64,000 nt of DNA from Bradyrhizobium sp. ORS 278 (GCF_000026145.1 NC_009445.1:7191001-7255000); one strand, 5' to 3'; positions 44,841-58,199 are shown, numbered from the stretch's first letter. Notes: a model not told the origin generated them from the sequence alone. A program made the numbers and translations.

Positions 44841-46304
44841 TCAGTGATAACGGGCGGTCGACGACATGAAGCGGCTGCCGAGCAATCCCGCCGACGCCGC
44901 AGGCAGGGGTTCGACCTCGACCGGCTCGTGGGCGCCGTCGTCCTGCAGCGCATCGAGGAAGTCCGCGAACCATTGCTGGATCGAATGGCGGCGCAGCTTC
45001 GTCATCAGGATCTGGTGACGCATGCGCCGCTCATTCAGCGGCATCGACAGTGCCATCGCGATCGTACGCGCCATGCCGTCGATATCGTGCGGGTTGACCA
45101 GCAGTGCCGCGTCGAGTTCATTGGCGGCGCCGGCGAATTTCGACAGCACCAGCACGCCGGGATCGACCGGGCTTTGCGCCGCGACATATTCCTTGGCAAC
45201 GAGGTTCATGCCGTCATGCAGCGGCGTGACGACACCGACCTGCGCGCTGCGATAGAGACCGGCGAGCACGCCTTGGCCGTAGCCTTTGTTGAGATAGCGG
45301 ATCGGCGTCCAATCGACCTCGCCGTGGCGGCCGTTGACCTCGCTGACGAGACGCGCAACCTCGCTCTGCAGATTGCCATAAGCCTCGATGGATTCGCGCG
45401 ACGGCGTCGCGATCTGCAGCAGCGACGCCGCGCGCAGCAGGGTCGGATGGACACTCCACATCCGGTCGAACGCGTTGATGCGGTTGACGAGGCCCTTGGA
45501 GTAGTCGAGCCGGTCGACGCCGATCGCGAGCTTCTCCCCATGCAGGCTCCGGCGCAGCCGCGACACGTCCGGATGCGACGCCGCCTTGGCCGCCTGCTGC
45601 GCGAACTTGTCGGCGTCGATGCCGATCGGAAACACCGCAAGTCGCGTGCGGCCGTGCCGCGAGGTGACGACGCCGTTGCGCACCTGCAGACCGAGATCGG
45701 CCCGCACGCAGGCGGCGAAATTCTCCCGATCGTCTTCGGTCTGGAAACCGATCAGATCGTAAGCGAGCATCGCGGTGACGAGGTCGCGGTGATTCGGCAC
45801 GCTGTCGATCACGCTGCGCGCCGGCCACGGCGTGTGCAGGAAGAAGCCGATCGGGCTCTTGACGCCGAGCGTCCGCAGCTCCGCGCCCAACGACAGGAAA
45901 TGATAGTCCTGAATCCAGAACAGCGTGTCCTGCTTCTGGAACTTGAGCAGAGCGCGGGCGACGAACGAATTGACCTCGCGATAGGAATTGTAGTCGTCTT
46001 GCGAGACTCTGATGAGATCGCTGCGCGAATGCAGCGCCGGCCACAGCGCCGAATTGGCGAAGCCTTCGTAGTAGCCGGCGTAATGCGCGGCGGGCAGGTC
46101 CAGCAGCGCCAGTGCGCCTTGGCCGAGCTGTTCGATCTGCGCGATCGGCTCCGCCTGCGCACCATCACGCACACGGCCCGAGGAACCCACCCAAACTGCT
46201 CCGGAATTCTCAACAACGGGCAGCAGGGCTGCCGCGAGTCCGCCGGTCATTGGCTCGTTGGCCTTGCCACGCGCCACCCGATTCGAAACCACGACGAGGT
46301 TCAC
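44841..46304 (-). CDS. otsA: Alpha,alpha-trehalose-phosphate synthase (UDP-forming)
   Basis: This 487-residue GT20 glycosyltransferase joins UDP-glucose and glucose-6-phosphate to give trehalose-6-phosphate, the first step of the OtsAB route to the osmoprotectant trehalose. Visible motifs are VVVSNRVARG at the N-terminus, GGLAAALLPV, FLHTPWPA, GVDRLDYSKG (the phosphate/UDP site) and LVAKEYVAAQ. GTG 46304 is chosen as start because a perfect AGGAGG lies 6 bases upstream and VNLVVVSNRV is where the family begins. The frame stays open to 46376 without a site. It lies 212 bp downstream of otsB on the same strand. Confidence 0.95.
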   Translation of the reverse strand: MNLVVVSNRVARGKANEPMTGGLAAALLPVVENSGAVWVGSSGRVRDGAQAEPIAQIEQLGQGALALLDLPAAHYAGYYEGFANSALWPALHSRSDLIRVSQDDYNSYREVNSFVARALLKFQKQDTLFWIQDYHFLSLGAELRTLGVKSPIGFFLHTPWPARSVIDSVPNHRDLVTAMLAYDLIGFQTEDDRENFAACVRADLGLQVRNGVVTSRHGRTRLAVFPIGIDADKFAQQAAKAASHPDVSRLRRSLHGEKLAIGVDRLDYSKGLVNRINAFDRMWSVHPTLLRAASLLQIATPSRESIEAYGNLQSEVARLVSEVNGRHGEVDWTPIRYLNKGYGQGVLAGLYRSAQVGVVTPLHDGMNLVAKEYVAAQSPVDPGVLVLSKFAGAANELDAALLVNPHDIDGMARTIAMALSMPLNERRMRHQILMTKLRRHSIQQWFADFLDALQDDGAHEPVEVEPLPAASAGLLGSRFMSSTARYH

Positions 46305-46516
46305 AGATCCCCTCCTGTTGGTCATGTCGGTTAACAGCTGTTCATCAATATGGTTCCGGGCCAACCTTTCAACCAATTGAAACCAAATTCGGGCAGCGCC
46401 GCGGTGTAATCACAGCGTCCGTGAACTCAGAGCATTTCTAATCAAGAAACGCGACACCCGGAACTGCGAACGACGCGCAAATGGAACTAACAACTCGAAT
46501 ATTGCTCCGGCTGAAC

Positions 46517-47338
46517 TCATCGTGACGTGACGCTGTTAGCTTCGCCTGTCGCAAGCCGTGCAAGAAATTCGCGCACGTCATCGGGTGCGTCGAAATGCCC
46601 GTCGACTCCGAGCGCGCGGCGGCCGACCGAGAATGAAAGACCGGAGAAATCGGGCATGATCGCGAAAACGGTTTCATCGGTGACGTCGTCGCCGATAAAG
46701 AACGGCTTACGTCCTTCGAACGGCGCGCGCCGCATCAGCTCGCGCACGCCGCTCGCCTTGGTGAAGCCGGCATGCTTGATTTCGCAGACGCTCTTGCCGG
46801 GCAGCACCTCGATGGGCGCGCCAGGCAGCTCGGCGCGAATGCGCGACACCTCTTCGTAGATCGCCTTCTCTGCCTGCGGCGCGAGACGATAATGCAGCGC
46901 CAGCGAATAGCCCTTATCCTCGAGCAGAATGCCCGGGCTGAGCTTGGCGATCGCCGCCAGCCTGCGCTTCAGCTCCTTGTCCAAGGGCGGCGCCTTGATG
47001 GCGTCGGCCTCGCTGCCGCCGGCCAGCCGCATCTCCGCGCCGTGACCGCCGACGGCCGGATAGATCTCGGGCGCGAAGATGAGATCGATGTCGTTGAGCG
47101 AGCGACCGGAGACCAGCGCCAGCGCACCGGACGTCCGTGCCAGCAAAGTATTGAGCGTCTCCATCAATCCCGGCGGCACCCAGACCTCGCGCGGCGTCGG
47201 CGCGAGATCGAGCAAGGTGCCGTCGATGTCGAGCAGGATCGCGACCTCGCGCAGATGCGGCACGAGGCTCAGGGGCGTCGGCACGATCTCGGCCGGCTCC
47301 GCGGCGCCGGGGACGATCAGGTCGGAATTCTCAGGCAT
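46517..47338 (-). CDS. otsB: Trehalose-6-phosphate phosphatase
   Basis: This 273-residue HAD-superfamily phosphatase releases trehalose from trehalose-6-phosphate made by OtsA. It has the nucleophile motif DIDGTLLD at about residue 39, LVSGRSLNDID (motif II), a cap domain in the middle, and GDDVTDE (motif IV). Length is normal. ATG 47338 is used; an upstream TTG at 47344 would nearly abut the transporter stop at 47345. Same strand as otsA and the MFS gene, so the three probably form one operon. Confidence 0.95.
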   Translation of the reverse strand: MPENSDLIVPGAAEPAEIVPTPLSLVPHLREVAILLDIDGTLLDLAPTPREVWVPPGLMETLNTLLARTSGALALVSGRSLNDIDLIFAPEIYPAVGGHGAEMRLAGGSEADAIKAPPLDKELKRRLAAIAKLSPGILLEDKGYSLALHYRLAPQAEKAIYEEVSRIRAELPGAPIEVLPGKSVCEIKHAGFTKASGVRELMRRAPFEGRKPFFIGDDVTDETVFAIMPDFSGLSFSVGRRALGVDGHFDAPDDVREFLARLATGEANSVTSR

Positions 47339-47344
47339 TCTCAA

Positions 47345-48859
47345 CTACTCCATCACGGCGAGCGGACGCGCGACCTGCTCGAGCGATTTGCGCTCCGCCG
47401 CCACCGCATAGCGCCAGGCGACGAGCGCAGCGACCAGCATCAGGCCGGCACCGAACAGATAGCCCGCGAACACCGCGCCGCGTGCGCCTGAATCGAGCAG
47501 CGCGCCGAACAATGCAGGTCCAGCCACCCCGCCGATGCCGGTGCCGATGGCATAGAACAGAGCGATCGCGAGCGCGCGGACCTCCAGCGGAAAGTTCTCC
47601 GACACCGTGAGATAGGCGGCGCTCGCCGCCGGCGAGGCGAAGAAGAAGATCACCATCCAGGCGGCGGTCTGCGTTTGCGCACTGAGCACGCCGACCGAGA
47701 ACAGGTAGCCGGTCAACGCCAGCAAGATACCGGACACGGCATAGGTGAACGTGATCATCGCGCGACGGCCGAGCGTGTCGAACAGACGGCCGAGCAGCAG
47801 CGGCCCGAGCACATTGCCCGCTGCGAAAGGCAGTATGTACCAGCCGACATGGTCAGACTTGATGCCGTAGAAATCGGTCAACACCAGCGCGAAGGTGAAA
47901 AAGATCGCGTTGTAGAAGAACGCTTGCGCGATCATTAAGGTGAGGCCGACGAGGGAGCGCTGGCGATAGACCGAGAACAGCGTGCGCGCCACCTCGCCGA
48001 GCGGCGTATGGTCGCGCATGCGCAGCTTCATCTTGGGCAGAGCTTTCGCGCGCGCTTCGCGATCGTGCCCCGTGACGTCGCGCTCGATCGCCACGACGAT
48101 GTCATGCGCCTGTTCGGGATGGCCATGGATCATCAGCCAGCGCGGGCTTTCCGGAATCCACATCCGCATGATCAGCACGACGAGACCGAGACAGGCGCCG
48201 ATGCCATAGGCCAGCCGCCAGCCGACGTCGGGGCCGGCGAAAGCGGGATCCAGCAGGACGATAGCGCCGACGGCGCCGAGCGCGGCGCCAAGCCAGAAGC
48301 TGCCGTTGATCATGAGATCGGTCCAGCCGCGATAGCGCGCCGGCACCAGCTCCTGGATCGTCGAATTGATCGCGGTGTACTCCCCGCCGATTCCGGCGCC
48401 GGTGAGAAAGCGAAACAGCGCGTAGGTCGCGACGTTCCAGGACAGCGCGGTGGCGGCGGTGGCGGAGAGATAGAGTGCCAGCGTGATGAAGAACAGCTTG
48501 CGGCGGCCGATGCGGTCGGTGAGCCAGCCGAAGCCGAGCGCGCCGAGCACGGCGCCGGCGAGATAGGCGCTGTTGGCGAGCCCGATGTCGAGATTGGAGA
48601 AGTGAAGGCTCGGGCTCTGCTTCAGCGCGCCCGACAGCGCGCCGGCAAGCGTCACCTCGAGCCCGTCGAGCACCCAGGTGATGCCCAGCGCCAGCACGAC
48701 GCGGGTGTGGAACGCGCTCCAGCGCAGGTCATCGAGCCGCGCGGGAATGTTGGTCTCGATGATGTTGTCGTCGCGCGACGGCTCGCGCGCGGTTTCGCTG
48801 GATTGCGGCGTCGAGGTGATGACGCGGAGATGGGGAAAGGATGCCTGCCGGGGTGCCAT
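47345..48859 (-). CDS. MFS transporter (sugar/acid-porter type)
   Basis: This 504-residue permease has twelve membrane segments preceded by an unusually long cytosolic N-terminus of about 45 residues. The loop between segments 2 and 3 carries the MFS signature WLTDRIGRRK, repeated in the second half as LFDTLGRRA, and PESPRWL follows segment 6, as in the sugar and aromatic-acid porter families. It is probably co-transcribed with otsB and otsA, 6 bp upstream of otsB, so trehalose or a precursor sugar is a possible substrate (inference). ATG 48859 is taken as start; an in-frame extension to 49063 runs through repeat DNA and is unlikely. Confidence 0.85.
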   Translation of the reverse strand: MAPRQASFPHLRVITSTPQSSETAREPSRDDNIIETNIPARLDDLRWSAFHTRVVLALGITWVLDGLEVTLAGALSGALKQSPSLHFSNLDIGLANSAYLAGAVLGALGFGWLTDRIGRRKLFFITLALYLSATAATALSWNVATYALFRFLTGAGIGGEYTAINSTIQELVPARYRGWTDLMINGSFWLGAALGAVGAIVLLDPAFAGPDVGWRLAYGIGACLGLVVLIMRMWIPESPRWLMIHGHPEQAHDIVVAIERDVTGHDREARAKALPKMKLRMRDHTPLGEVARTLFSVYRQRSLVGLTLMIAQAFFYNAIFFTFALVLTDFYGIKSDHVGWYILPFAAGNVLGPLLLGRLFDTLGRRAMITFTYAVSGILLALTGYLFSVGVLSAQTQTAAWMVIFFFASPAASAAYLTVSENFPLEVRALAIALFYAIGTGIGGVAGPALFGALLDSGARGAVFAGYLFGAGLMLVAALVAWRYAVAAERKSLEQVARPLAVME

Positions 48860-49250
48860 GGAATCCCACTGCGACGGCGCGAGACGGCACCGAGAGCTTG
48901 ACCGGAAAGGATGAAGCAAATGCGGCAGCGATGTCCTGCCGCTGCGACCCAACGTCTCGTGGGGCGGGGAGTTCCGGGTTTGAGTGTGGAACTCGGCGGA
49001 GCGCTGAAACTGGGCTGCGGAAACGAGCCGCGTCCGCGTGTCGGAGCCTCGGTGCCGCTCCACGACCCGCCGTCGTCCCGGCCTTGGGACCCATACCGCG
49101 TGATGCCTGATTGGAGCACGCGATTGATACCACCCGCTCCACGACCGACACGGCGCATGGATCCCGGCGTTCGCCGGGATGACAGCAAAGGTTTGGCGGC
49201 GGGATCGGCAGCCATTAGCTCCGCGAAGAACAGCCGAGCTCAGTGAAGAC
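48860..49250. other. Intergenic stretch with a dispersed repeat
   Basis: This 391-bp gap between the MFS start and the chemotaxis receptor stop holds the promoter region of the MFS-otsBA unit and one copy of a 114-120-bp repeat (49071-49184). Confidence 0.5.
49071..49184 (+). repeat. Dispersed intergenic repeat, copy 1
   Basis: The element begins CGTCGTCCCGGCCTTGGGAC, has CCATACCGCGTGATG inside, and ends with a hairpin (ATCCCGGCG-TT-CGCCGGGAT). The same blocks in reverse order and on the other strand lie at 56829-56948. Both copies are in non-coding DNA. Confidence 0.7.
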
Positions 49251-51290
49251 TCACGCCGCGCGGATGTTCGCCATGAAGCGGTTGAGCTCCTCGCGCAACC
49301 TGGCGCTCTCCGACGACAGCGACTGGGCCGAGCGCAGCACCTCCTCGGAGGCCTCGCCGGTCTGCGTCGCGCCGCGGTTGACCTGGGTGATGTCGCTGGC
49401 CGCCGCCTGCGTGCCGGCGGCGACGCTCTGCACGTTCCTGGCGATCTCCTGCGTGGCGCCGCCCTGCTGCTCGACCGCGGTCGCGATCGACGAGGCGATG
49501 GTGGAGATCTGGCGGATGGTGCCGCCGATCTGCTTGATCGCCGCCACCGACTCCTGCGTCGCAGCCTGCATCCCGGAGATATGGTTGGAAATGTCGTCGG
49601 TCGCCTTCGCAGTCTGCTCGGCCAGCGACTTGACCTCCGAGGCCACGACCGCGAAGCCGCGGCCGGCGTCGCCGGCGCGCGCCGCCTCGATGGTGGCGTT
49701 CAGCGCCAGCAGGTTGGTCTGCTCGGCGATCGCGGTGATCAGCTTGACCACATCGCCGATCTCCTGTGCCGCGCGCGACAGCTTGCCGATGCGGCCGTCG
49801 GTCTCCTCGGCCTGCATGACAGCGGATTCGGCGATGCGGTTGGACTCGCGCACCTGCCGGCCGATCTCGTTGACCGAGGCCGATAGCTCGTCGGTCGCGC
49901 TCGCCACCGAGTGGATCCGGTTCGTCGCCTGGTCAGACGTACCGCTGACGCGGCTCGCCAGCGACTGCGTCGTCTCGGCGGTCCGCGTCAACGTCGATGC
50001 GGCATGCTCCAGCTGCTGCGCCGAGCTCGAGACGTTGGACACGATCGAGCCGACGGCCGTTTCGAATTCGTCGGCGAAGCGGATCAGCTCGGCGCGGCGC
50101 GCCGCGCCGGCCGCCTTGTTCTGGGCGTCCTGCGTCGCCGCGTCGCGCTCCGCCTTGGCGACCGCCTGGACCTTGAACTCCTCGACAGCCGCCGCCATCT
50201 CGCCGATCTCGTCGGCATGGCCGAGACCGGGCAGGCGAACGTCGAAATTGCCCGACGCAAGCTCGCGCATCGCCTTGCACATCGTGATCATCGGCCGGGA
50301 GATGCCGTTGCCGAGCATCAGGGCCAGCGCCGCGCCCAACGCCAGGCCGCCGACGGCCAGGATCGCGATCAACCGCTCGATGTCGGCGATGGTTCCGTTG
50401 GTTGACGCCTCGATGCGCTGCTGGTCGGCAGCGAGATCCGAGCGGAGCCCGTTCGAGAGCGCAAGGATCTCGGTGGCAGCGCTGCCGATGTCCTGCACCA
50501 GCTTGGCCAGGGTCTTGGAGTTCTCCGAGAACTTGATGAAGGCTGCGCGGTACTGCTTGATGAGATCGCCGAGCTCCGTGACCCGCTGCGTCACCTTCTC
50601 GTCATTGGCATAGATCGTGACCAGCGACGTCTCCAGGAAGCGTGTCCGAGCGATGGCACCGTCAGCCGTTTTCGGGTCCGGCTTGGCCACGAAAGTACCG
50701 ACCAGGGCGGACGCGGTGAGATACTGACCGGTCAGGTCCTTGGCAGTGGCCTGGACCGTCGGCAGTCCGGCCAGCGCCGCGGTATCCGCCAGATCGTCGA
50801 ACTTGAAGCGGATCTTGTTGCCAATGATCCCGATCTGGTCGGTCGCGAGCTTGGCATTGTCGCGGGTTAGGGAAACGATATCGGAGAAGATCTTGGCGAA
50901 GGTCTGAAACTGCGCCTGCAGCTTGCCGAGCTGGGCCCGGCGTTCGGCCGCGCGGGTCGCCGCCATCGACTTGTCGATCGCCGTTTGCACCGCCTGCTGG
51001 GCCGCCGTGGCAGCCGCCTCGTCCTCCTGTTTGCCGGTCAGCGCAAAATAGCGCACCAGCGCCTGGTACGAGATGAGCTCGCGATCGATGGTCCTGGCCG
51101 CATCGGCCTCGGCGACGCTCATGCGATAGGACGCGACCGCGGCGGCCACCTTCTCGAACCCGACATAGGCAAAGCCGATGCTCGCGGCCGAGATCGCCAG
51201 CACAATCGTAAAACCGAGGAAGATCTTGGCGCGGAAGCGCAGGGTCAGAAAATTGCCACGCCGCGACTGCGGCGCAAATTGCGCAGACAT
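49251..51290 (-). CDS. Methyl-accepting chemotaxis protein
   Basis: This is a 679-residue chemoreceptor. It has one membrane segment near residues 23-43, a roughly 280-residue helical periplasmic domain (probably of the HBM/long four-helix type), a second membrane segment at about 325-345 ([19 protein letters not shown]), a HAMP domain ([20 protein letters not shown]) and a cytosolic signalling domain. The hairpin tip reads [20 protein letters not shown] (conserved in all receptors). No C-terminal methylase-docking pentapeptide is seen. The ligand is unknown. Start ATG 51290 follows GGGGGTGGGA. It stands as a single gene. Confidence 0.92.
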   Translation of the reverse strand: MSAQFAPQSRRGNFLTLRFRAKIFLGFTIVLAISAASIGFAYVGFEKVAAAVASYRMSVAEADAARTIDRELISYQALVRYFALTGKQEDEAAATAAQQAVQTAIDKSMAATRAAERRAQLGKLQAQFQTFAKIFSDIVSLTRDNAKLATDQIGIIGNKIRFKFDDLADTAALAGLPTVQATAKDLTGQYLTASALVGTFVAKPDPKTADGAIARTRFLETSLVTIYANDEKVTQRVTELGDLIKQYRAAFIKFSENSKTLAKLVQDIGSAATEILALSNGLRSDLAADQQRIEASTNGTIADIERLIAILAVGGLALGAALALMLGNGISRPMITMCKAMRELASGNFDVRLPGLGHADEIGEMAAAVEEFKVQAVAKAERDAATQDAQNKAAGAARRAELIRFADEFETAVGSIVSNVSSSAQQLEHAASTLTRTAETTQSLASRVSGTSDQATNRIHSVASATDELSASVNEIGRQVRESNRIAESAVMQAEETDGRIGKLSRAAQEIGDVVKLITAIAEQTNLLALNATIEAARAGDAGRGFAVVASEVKSLAEQTAKATDDISNHISGMQAATQESVAAIKQIGGTIRQISTIASSIATAVEQQGGATQEIARNVQSVAAGTQAAASDITQVNRGATQTGEASEEVLRSAQSLSSESARLREELNRFMANIRAA

Positions 51291-51658
51291 TCCCACCCCC
51301 GAGGCAACCTACTTTATATTGACCCGAGATATTGGACCGAGCCGAGCCACCGGCGCACCGCACCGGACTGTGATCAAAACTACGTCACAATGGCTAAGGC
51401 GCGGTAAATGGACGGCATTGGCATACAGCCTGCAGTCGGTGGCGAAGCAATCGCTGCCGCAGCAGGCGCTGCCAAAGCGAGCGGTGCCTCGGCCATCGAG
51501 GCGGTCACGGTGGGGCCACATGGCTCCGGCAGATGCGACCGAATCGCCGATGCCGCGCGCAAGACGTCGCAATGACACCTCAGACGAAAATTCGAGTTGC
51601 AAAGTCCTGAGGGCGCTGTTTCTAATCAGAATAAGAATAATTCATCGGGAGGTTACTC
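51291..51658. other. Divergent intergenic region upstream of the Cox-like operon
   Basis: These 368 bases lie between the receptor start and the small-subunit start. They should contain both promoters. An AT-richer stretch (ATCAGAATAAGAATAATTC) precedes the GGGAGG site of the Cox-like small-subunit gene. No repeat or RNA gene is seen. Confidence 0.4.
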
Positions 51659-52144
<486 letters not shown>

Positions 52145-52262
52145 AGCCGCCGAATCACGGCCGGCCGTCGGCTTTCGACGTCCTTCAATCAATACCGAGA
52201 CCACGACCGCTGCGCGCGATGGCCGCGGCGGGACAACAAACTCCGGTAGGGGAGAGATTCGC

Positions 52263-54608
<2,346 letters not shown>

Positions 54609-54627
54609 TCGAACGGGAGGAGCAACC

Positions 54628-55428
54628 ATGTACGAGACGACCTATCATCGCGCCTCCTCGGTCGACGAGGCCGCAGCGCTGTTCTCCAAGGGTAGCGAGG
54701 CCAAGTTCCTTGCCGGCGGTCACACCCTGATCCCGGTCATGAAGCAGCGCCTCGCCTCGCCGTCCGATGTCATCGACATCGGCAAGATCAAGGACCTGAT
54801 CGGCGTGCAACTCGCGGGCGACACGCTGGTGATCAAGGCGGCGACGACCTATTACGACATCATGACCAATGCCGATGTGAAGAAGGCGATCCCGGCGATC
54901 GCCCATCTCACATCGGTGCTCGGCGATCCCGCGGTGCGCGCCCGCGGCACGATCGGCGGCTCGATCGCCAACAACGATCCGGCCGCGGATTTTCCCGCAG
55001 CATTGGTCTCGCTCGGCGCCACCGTGAAGACCAACAAGCGGTCGATCTCGGCGGATGATTTCTTCAAGGGCCTGTTCACCACCGCGCTGGAAGACGGCGA
55101 GATCATCACCGAGGTGTCGTTCCCGGTTCCGGAGAAGGCCGGCTACGCCAAGATGCGGCATCCGGCGTCGCGCTTCGCGCTGACCGGCGTGTTCGTCACC
55201 AAGACCAAGGGTGGCGATGTCCGCGTCGCGGCGACCGGCGCCTCGCAGAGCGGCGTGATGCGGGTGTCGGCGATCGAGGCGGCGCTGCAGGCGAACTGGT
55301 CGGCCTCGGCGATCGACGGCGTGACGGTGTCGGCGTCGGGCCTGCTCAGCGACATCCACGGCTCGGCCGATTACCGCGCCAATCTCGTGAAGGTGATGGC
55401 GCAGCGCGCGGTGCAAGCCGCGGGCTGA
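54628..55428 (+). CDS. coxM: Cox-like FAD-binding medium subunit
   Basis: This 266-residue FAD subunit passes electrons to the quinone or acceptor. FAD-binding motifs of the family are visible: FLAGGHTLIPVMK near residue 31, and the TIGGSIANNDPAAD loop near 110. Length is slightly under the usual 280-290 but complete. ATG 54628 follows GGGAGG at 7 bases and lies only 19 bp after the large-subunit stop. A GC-rich hairpin with a T-tract follows the gene, so the three genes end one transcript. Maturation genes (coxD, E, F, G) are not in the window. Confidence 0.92.
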   Translation: MYETTYHRASSVDEAAALFSKGSEAKFLAGGHTLIPVMKQRLASPSDVIDIGKIKDLIGVQLAGDTLVIKAATTYYDIMTNADVKKAIPAIAHLTSVLGDPAVRARGTIGGSIANNDPAADFPAALVSLGATVKTNKRSISADDFFKGLFTTALEDGEIITEVSFPVPEKAGYAKMRHPASRFALTGVFVTKTKGGDVRVAATGASQSGVMRVSAIEAALQANWSASAIDGVTVSASGLLSDIHGSADYRANLVKVMAQRAVQAAG

Positions 55429-55471
55429 GTGTCTGGCGCGGATCATTCCGCATCACGGCACGACAAATTCC

Positions 55472-55504
55472 AAACGGCGCGCAGCGATGCGCGCCGTTTT
55501 GCTT
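55472..55504 (+). terminator. Rho-independent terminator of the Cox-like operon
   Basis: A perfect 11-bp stem (AAACGGCGCGC / GCGCGCCGTTT) with a 6-base loop (AGCGAT) is followed by a short T-rich stretch, 44 bp after the medium-subunit stop. Confidence 0.85.
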
Positions 55505-55636
55505 TGCGGCATACGGCGCGCTTGCGTTGACCTCATCCGCGCGGGACAATCGAGGGATCAGGACACGCCATTCGAAGCGCGCGAGGTCGAGTTGATCTCG
55601 TCATGAGCGCGATGAACGAACCAAGGACACAACGAC

Positions 55637-56749
55637 GTGCTCGACAAGACCGCCCCTCACAACCAGACCCGCGCCACCGGCCCGCTCGCAGGCTTCCGCA
55701 TCGTCGAGTTCGCCGGCATCGGACCTGGGCCGTTTGCCTGCATGCTGCTGGCCGACATGGGCGCGGAGGTGGTGACGCTGGATCGTGTCGGCGCGCGCAA
55801 GACCATGAAGTCGGTCGCCGGCCGCGGTCGCAAGGTGATCGAGCTCGATCTGAAGGACAAGGCGGTCATCGCCGAGGTGCTCGACCTGCTCGCCGGCGCC
55901 GATGCGCTCATCGAGGGCTTTCGTCCGGGCGTGATGGAACGGCTCGGGCTCGGCCCGGATGTCGTGCTCGCGCGCAATCCGAAGCTGGTCTACGGCCGCA
56001 TGACCGGTTGGGGTCAGGAGGGCCCGCTCGCACATGCTGCCGGCCACGACATCAACTACATCTCGATCACCGGCGCGCTCGCCGCGATCGGCCCGAGGGA
56101 GCGGCCCGTGCCGCCGCTCAACCTGGTCGGCGATTTCGGCGGCGGCGCGCTGTATCTCGTCGTCGGCGTGCTCGCCGCGCTGCTGGAAGCATCGAAGTCC
56201 GGCAAGGGCCAGGTGGTGGACACCGCGATGTGCGACGGCGCCGCCTCCCTGCTCGCGATGTTCTTCGACCTCACCGCGATGGGCCGCTGGACCGAGGGAC
56301 GCGAGCGCAACTTCCTCGACGGCGGCGCGCATTTCTACGGCGTCTACGAATGCGCCTGCGGCAACTTCATCTCGATCGGCTCGATCGAGCCGCAATTCTA
56401 CATGCTGCTGCGCCAGCACGCCGGCCTCAGCGATCCCGCCTTCGAGGCGCAGATGGACCCGCGCGCCTGGCCGGCGCTGAAGGAGAAGCTGGTCGCGGTG
56501 TTCAAGACCAAGACGCGCGAGGAGTGGTGCGCGATCATGGAAGGCACCGACGTCTGCTTCGCGCCGGTGCTGACGATGTCGGAAGCTCCCAAGCACGCCC
56601 ACATGGCGGCGCGGGGCGTGTTCGTCGAGCGCCACGGTGTGACGCAACCCGCGCCGGCGCCGCGCTTCTCGCGGACGCCTTCGACCATCCGCGAGCCGGA
56701 GGTCGCCGAGATCGGGGCATTGGTGCATGCGTGGAAGGCGGGGCGGTGA
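55637..56749 (+). CDS. Alpha-methylacyl-CoA racemase-like protein (family III CoA-transferase)
   Basis: This 370-residue protein belongs to the CaiB/BaiF fold family. Its motifs point to the racemase branch: [49 protein letters not shown] (best read as MTGWGQ and [13 protein letters not shown]) and NLVGDFGGG. In alpha-methylacyl-CoA racemase this histidine and aspartate pair in GHDINY does the proton shuttling. The likely job is epimerising 2-methyl-branched acyl-CoAs for beta-oxidation. GTG 55637 is the start, with AAGGA 9 bases before. It stands alone, 200 bp after the Cox terminator. Confidence 0.85.
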   Translation: MLDKTAPHNQTRATGPLAGFRIVEFAGIGPGPFACMLLADMGAEVVTLDRVGARKTMKSVAGRGRKVIELDLKDKAVIAEVLDLLAGADALIEGFRPGVMERLGLGPDVVLARNPKLVYGRMTGWGQEGPLAHAAGHDINYISITGALAAIGPRERPVPPLNLVGDFGGGALYLVVGVLAALLEASKSGKGQVVDTAMCDGAASLLAMFFDLTAMGRWTEGRERNFLDGGAHFYGVYECACGNFISIGSIEPQFYMLLRQHAGLSDPAFEAQMDPRAWPALKEKLVAVFKTKTREEWCAIMEGTDVCFAPVLTMSEAPKHAHMAARGVFVERHGVTQPAPAPRFSRTPSTIREPEVAEIGALVHAWKAGR

Positions 56750-56828
56750 GCTCATCGTCGCAGACATGCCGACCACGCCCTAACCATCCCATCGGAATGA
56801 GTTGATCGCGCTCGCGCCCCAACCACGG

Positions 56829-56948
56829 TGTCATCCCGGCGAACGCCGGGATCCATAACCACCGTCCGTGCTGAGACGAAGATCGTTTGCCACCATGCCC
56901 TGCTGAGACATCACGTGGTATGGGTCCCGGCTCAAGGCCGGGACGACG
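56829..56948 (-). repeat. Dispersed intergenic repeat, copy 2 (inverted)
   Basis: The element starts with the hairpin TCATCCCGGCG-AA-CGCCGGGAT and ends GGTCCCGG-CTCAAGG-CCGGGACGACG. It is the reverse-complement counterpart of 49071-49184 and shares CATCACGTGGTATGGGTCCC-type sequence with it. Confidence 0.7.
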
Positions 56949-56983
56949 TTGTTTGTGGAGCGGCAGTGTGCCTCCAGGCCCAC

Positions 56984-57064
56984 CGTCATTGCGAGCGAAG
57001 CGACGCAATCCAGGGCCAGGGCGGGACTCTGGATTGCTTCGTCGCTCCGCTCCTCGCAATGACG
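56984..57064. repeat. REP-like hairpin element A
   Basis: The 81-bp palindromic element runs from CGTCATTGCGAGCGAAGC to a near-complementary end CTCGCAATGACG, with CAATCCAG/CTGGATTG in the stem. It matches the element at 59209-59284. Such units are common between convergent genes in Bradyrhizobium. Confidence 0.75.
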
Positions 57065-57080
57065 GGCAAACCTGCTCGTC

Positions 57081-58199
57081 CTACTCCGCCGCCTCGACCT
57101 TCAGCACGCCGCGGCGGATCTGGTCTTCCTCGATCGATTCGAACAGCGCCTTGAAGTTGCCTTCGCCAAAACCGTCGTCGCCCTTGCGCTGGATGAACTC
57201 GAAGAAGATCGGGCCGATGGCATTGGCTGAGAAGATCTGCAACAGCACCTTGGTCTGGCCGCCGTCGACGACGCCCTCGCCGTCGATGAGGATGCCATTG
57301 CGCTTGAGACGCGCGACGTCCTCGCCGTGTTTCGGCAGCCTGCTATCGATGCGCTCGAAATAGGTCTCGGGCGGCGACGGCATGAACGGCAGGCCTGAGG
57401 CGCGCAGGCCCTCGACGGTCGTGTAGATGTCGCGCGCGCCGCAGGCGACGTGCTGGATGCCCTCCCCGCGATAGGACTTCAGATATTCCTCGATCTGCCC
57501 GGAATCACCGGCGTCCTCGTTGATCGGAATCCGGATCTTGCCGTCCGGGCTGGTCAGCGCGCGCGAGAACAGGCCGGAGGCGCGACCCTCGATGTCGAAG
57601 AAGCGGATCTGGCGGAAGTTGAACAGCTTCTCGTAGAAGCCGGCCCAGACGTCCATGCGGCCGCGATGGACGTTGTGAGTGAGGTGATCGATATAGTACA
57701 GCCCGGAGCCCGCCGGGCGCGGGTCGCGCGCGCCGATCCAGACGAATTCGAGGTCATAGGCCGCGCCCTTGGCGCCGTAGCGATCGACCAGATACAGCAG
57801 GCTGCCGCCGATCCCCTTGAGCGCGGGTACGTCAAGCGTCTTCTGCTGTGCAGGCAGATCGGCGGGTTCGGCACCGAGCGCGATCGCCCTTGCATAAGCC
57901 ATCCTGGCGTCGACCACCCGGAACGCCATCGATGGCGCGCACGGGCCGTGCGCGGCGACGAAGTCCTGGCCGTGGCTGCCCGGCTCCTCGTTGACGAGGT
58001 AGTTGATGTCGCCCTGGCGGTACAGCGTGATCGCCTTGGTCTTGTGGCGCGCGACGGCAGTAAAGCCCATCAGCTTGAACAGGGCGTGCAACTGCCCGGC
58101 ATCGGGATGGGCGTATTCGACGAACTCGAAGCCGTCGGTGCCCATCGGATTGTCGGCGGAGATGGTGGCAGGCGGCGCATCGTGCGGAAACGGACCCAT
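57081..58199 (-). CDS. hpd: 4-hydroxyphenylpyruvate dioxygenase
   Basis: This 372-residue enzyme converts 4-hydroxyphenylpyruvate plus oxygen into homogentisate in tyrosine catabolism. It has two glyoxalase-like domains. The iron ligands are visible: His in IDHLTHNV, His in GIQHVAC and Glu in FFEFIQR near the C-terminus. The C-terminal GDDGFGEGNF segment forms the gating helix region. ATG 58199 is preceded by AAGGAG. An in-frame extension reaching 58466 overlaps the divergent lrp-like gene and is not credible. The divergent regulator, 118 bp away, probably controls it. Confidence 0.95.
   Translation of the reverse strand: MGPFPHDAPPATISADNPMGTDGFEFVEYAHPDAGQLHALFKLMGFTAVARHKTKAITLYRQGDINYLVNEEPGSHGQDFVAAHGPCAPSMAFRVVDARMAYARAIALGAEPADLPAQQKTLDVPALKGIGGSLLYLVDRYGAKGAAYDLEFVWIGARDPRPAGSGLYYIDHLTHNVHRGRMDVWAGFYEKLFNFRQIRFFDIEGRASGLFSRALTSPDGKIRIPINEDAGDSGQIEEYLKSYRGEGIQHVACGARDIYTTVEGLRASGLPFMPSPPETYFERIDSRLPKHGEDVARLKRNGILIDGEGVVDGGQTKVLLQIFSANAIGPIFFEFIQRKGDDGFGEGNFKALFESIEEDQIRRGVLKVEAAE

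Larger units (their letters stand above)
56750..57080. other. Intergenic stretch filled with repeats
   Basis: This 331-bp gap between convergent genes (racemase-like and hpd) contains two repeat elements, at 56829-56948 and 56984-57064. They probably serve as the transcription end for both genes. Confidence 0.6.
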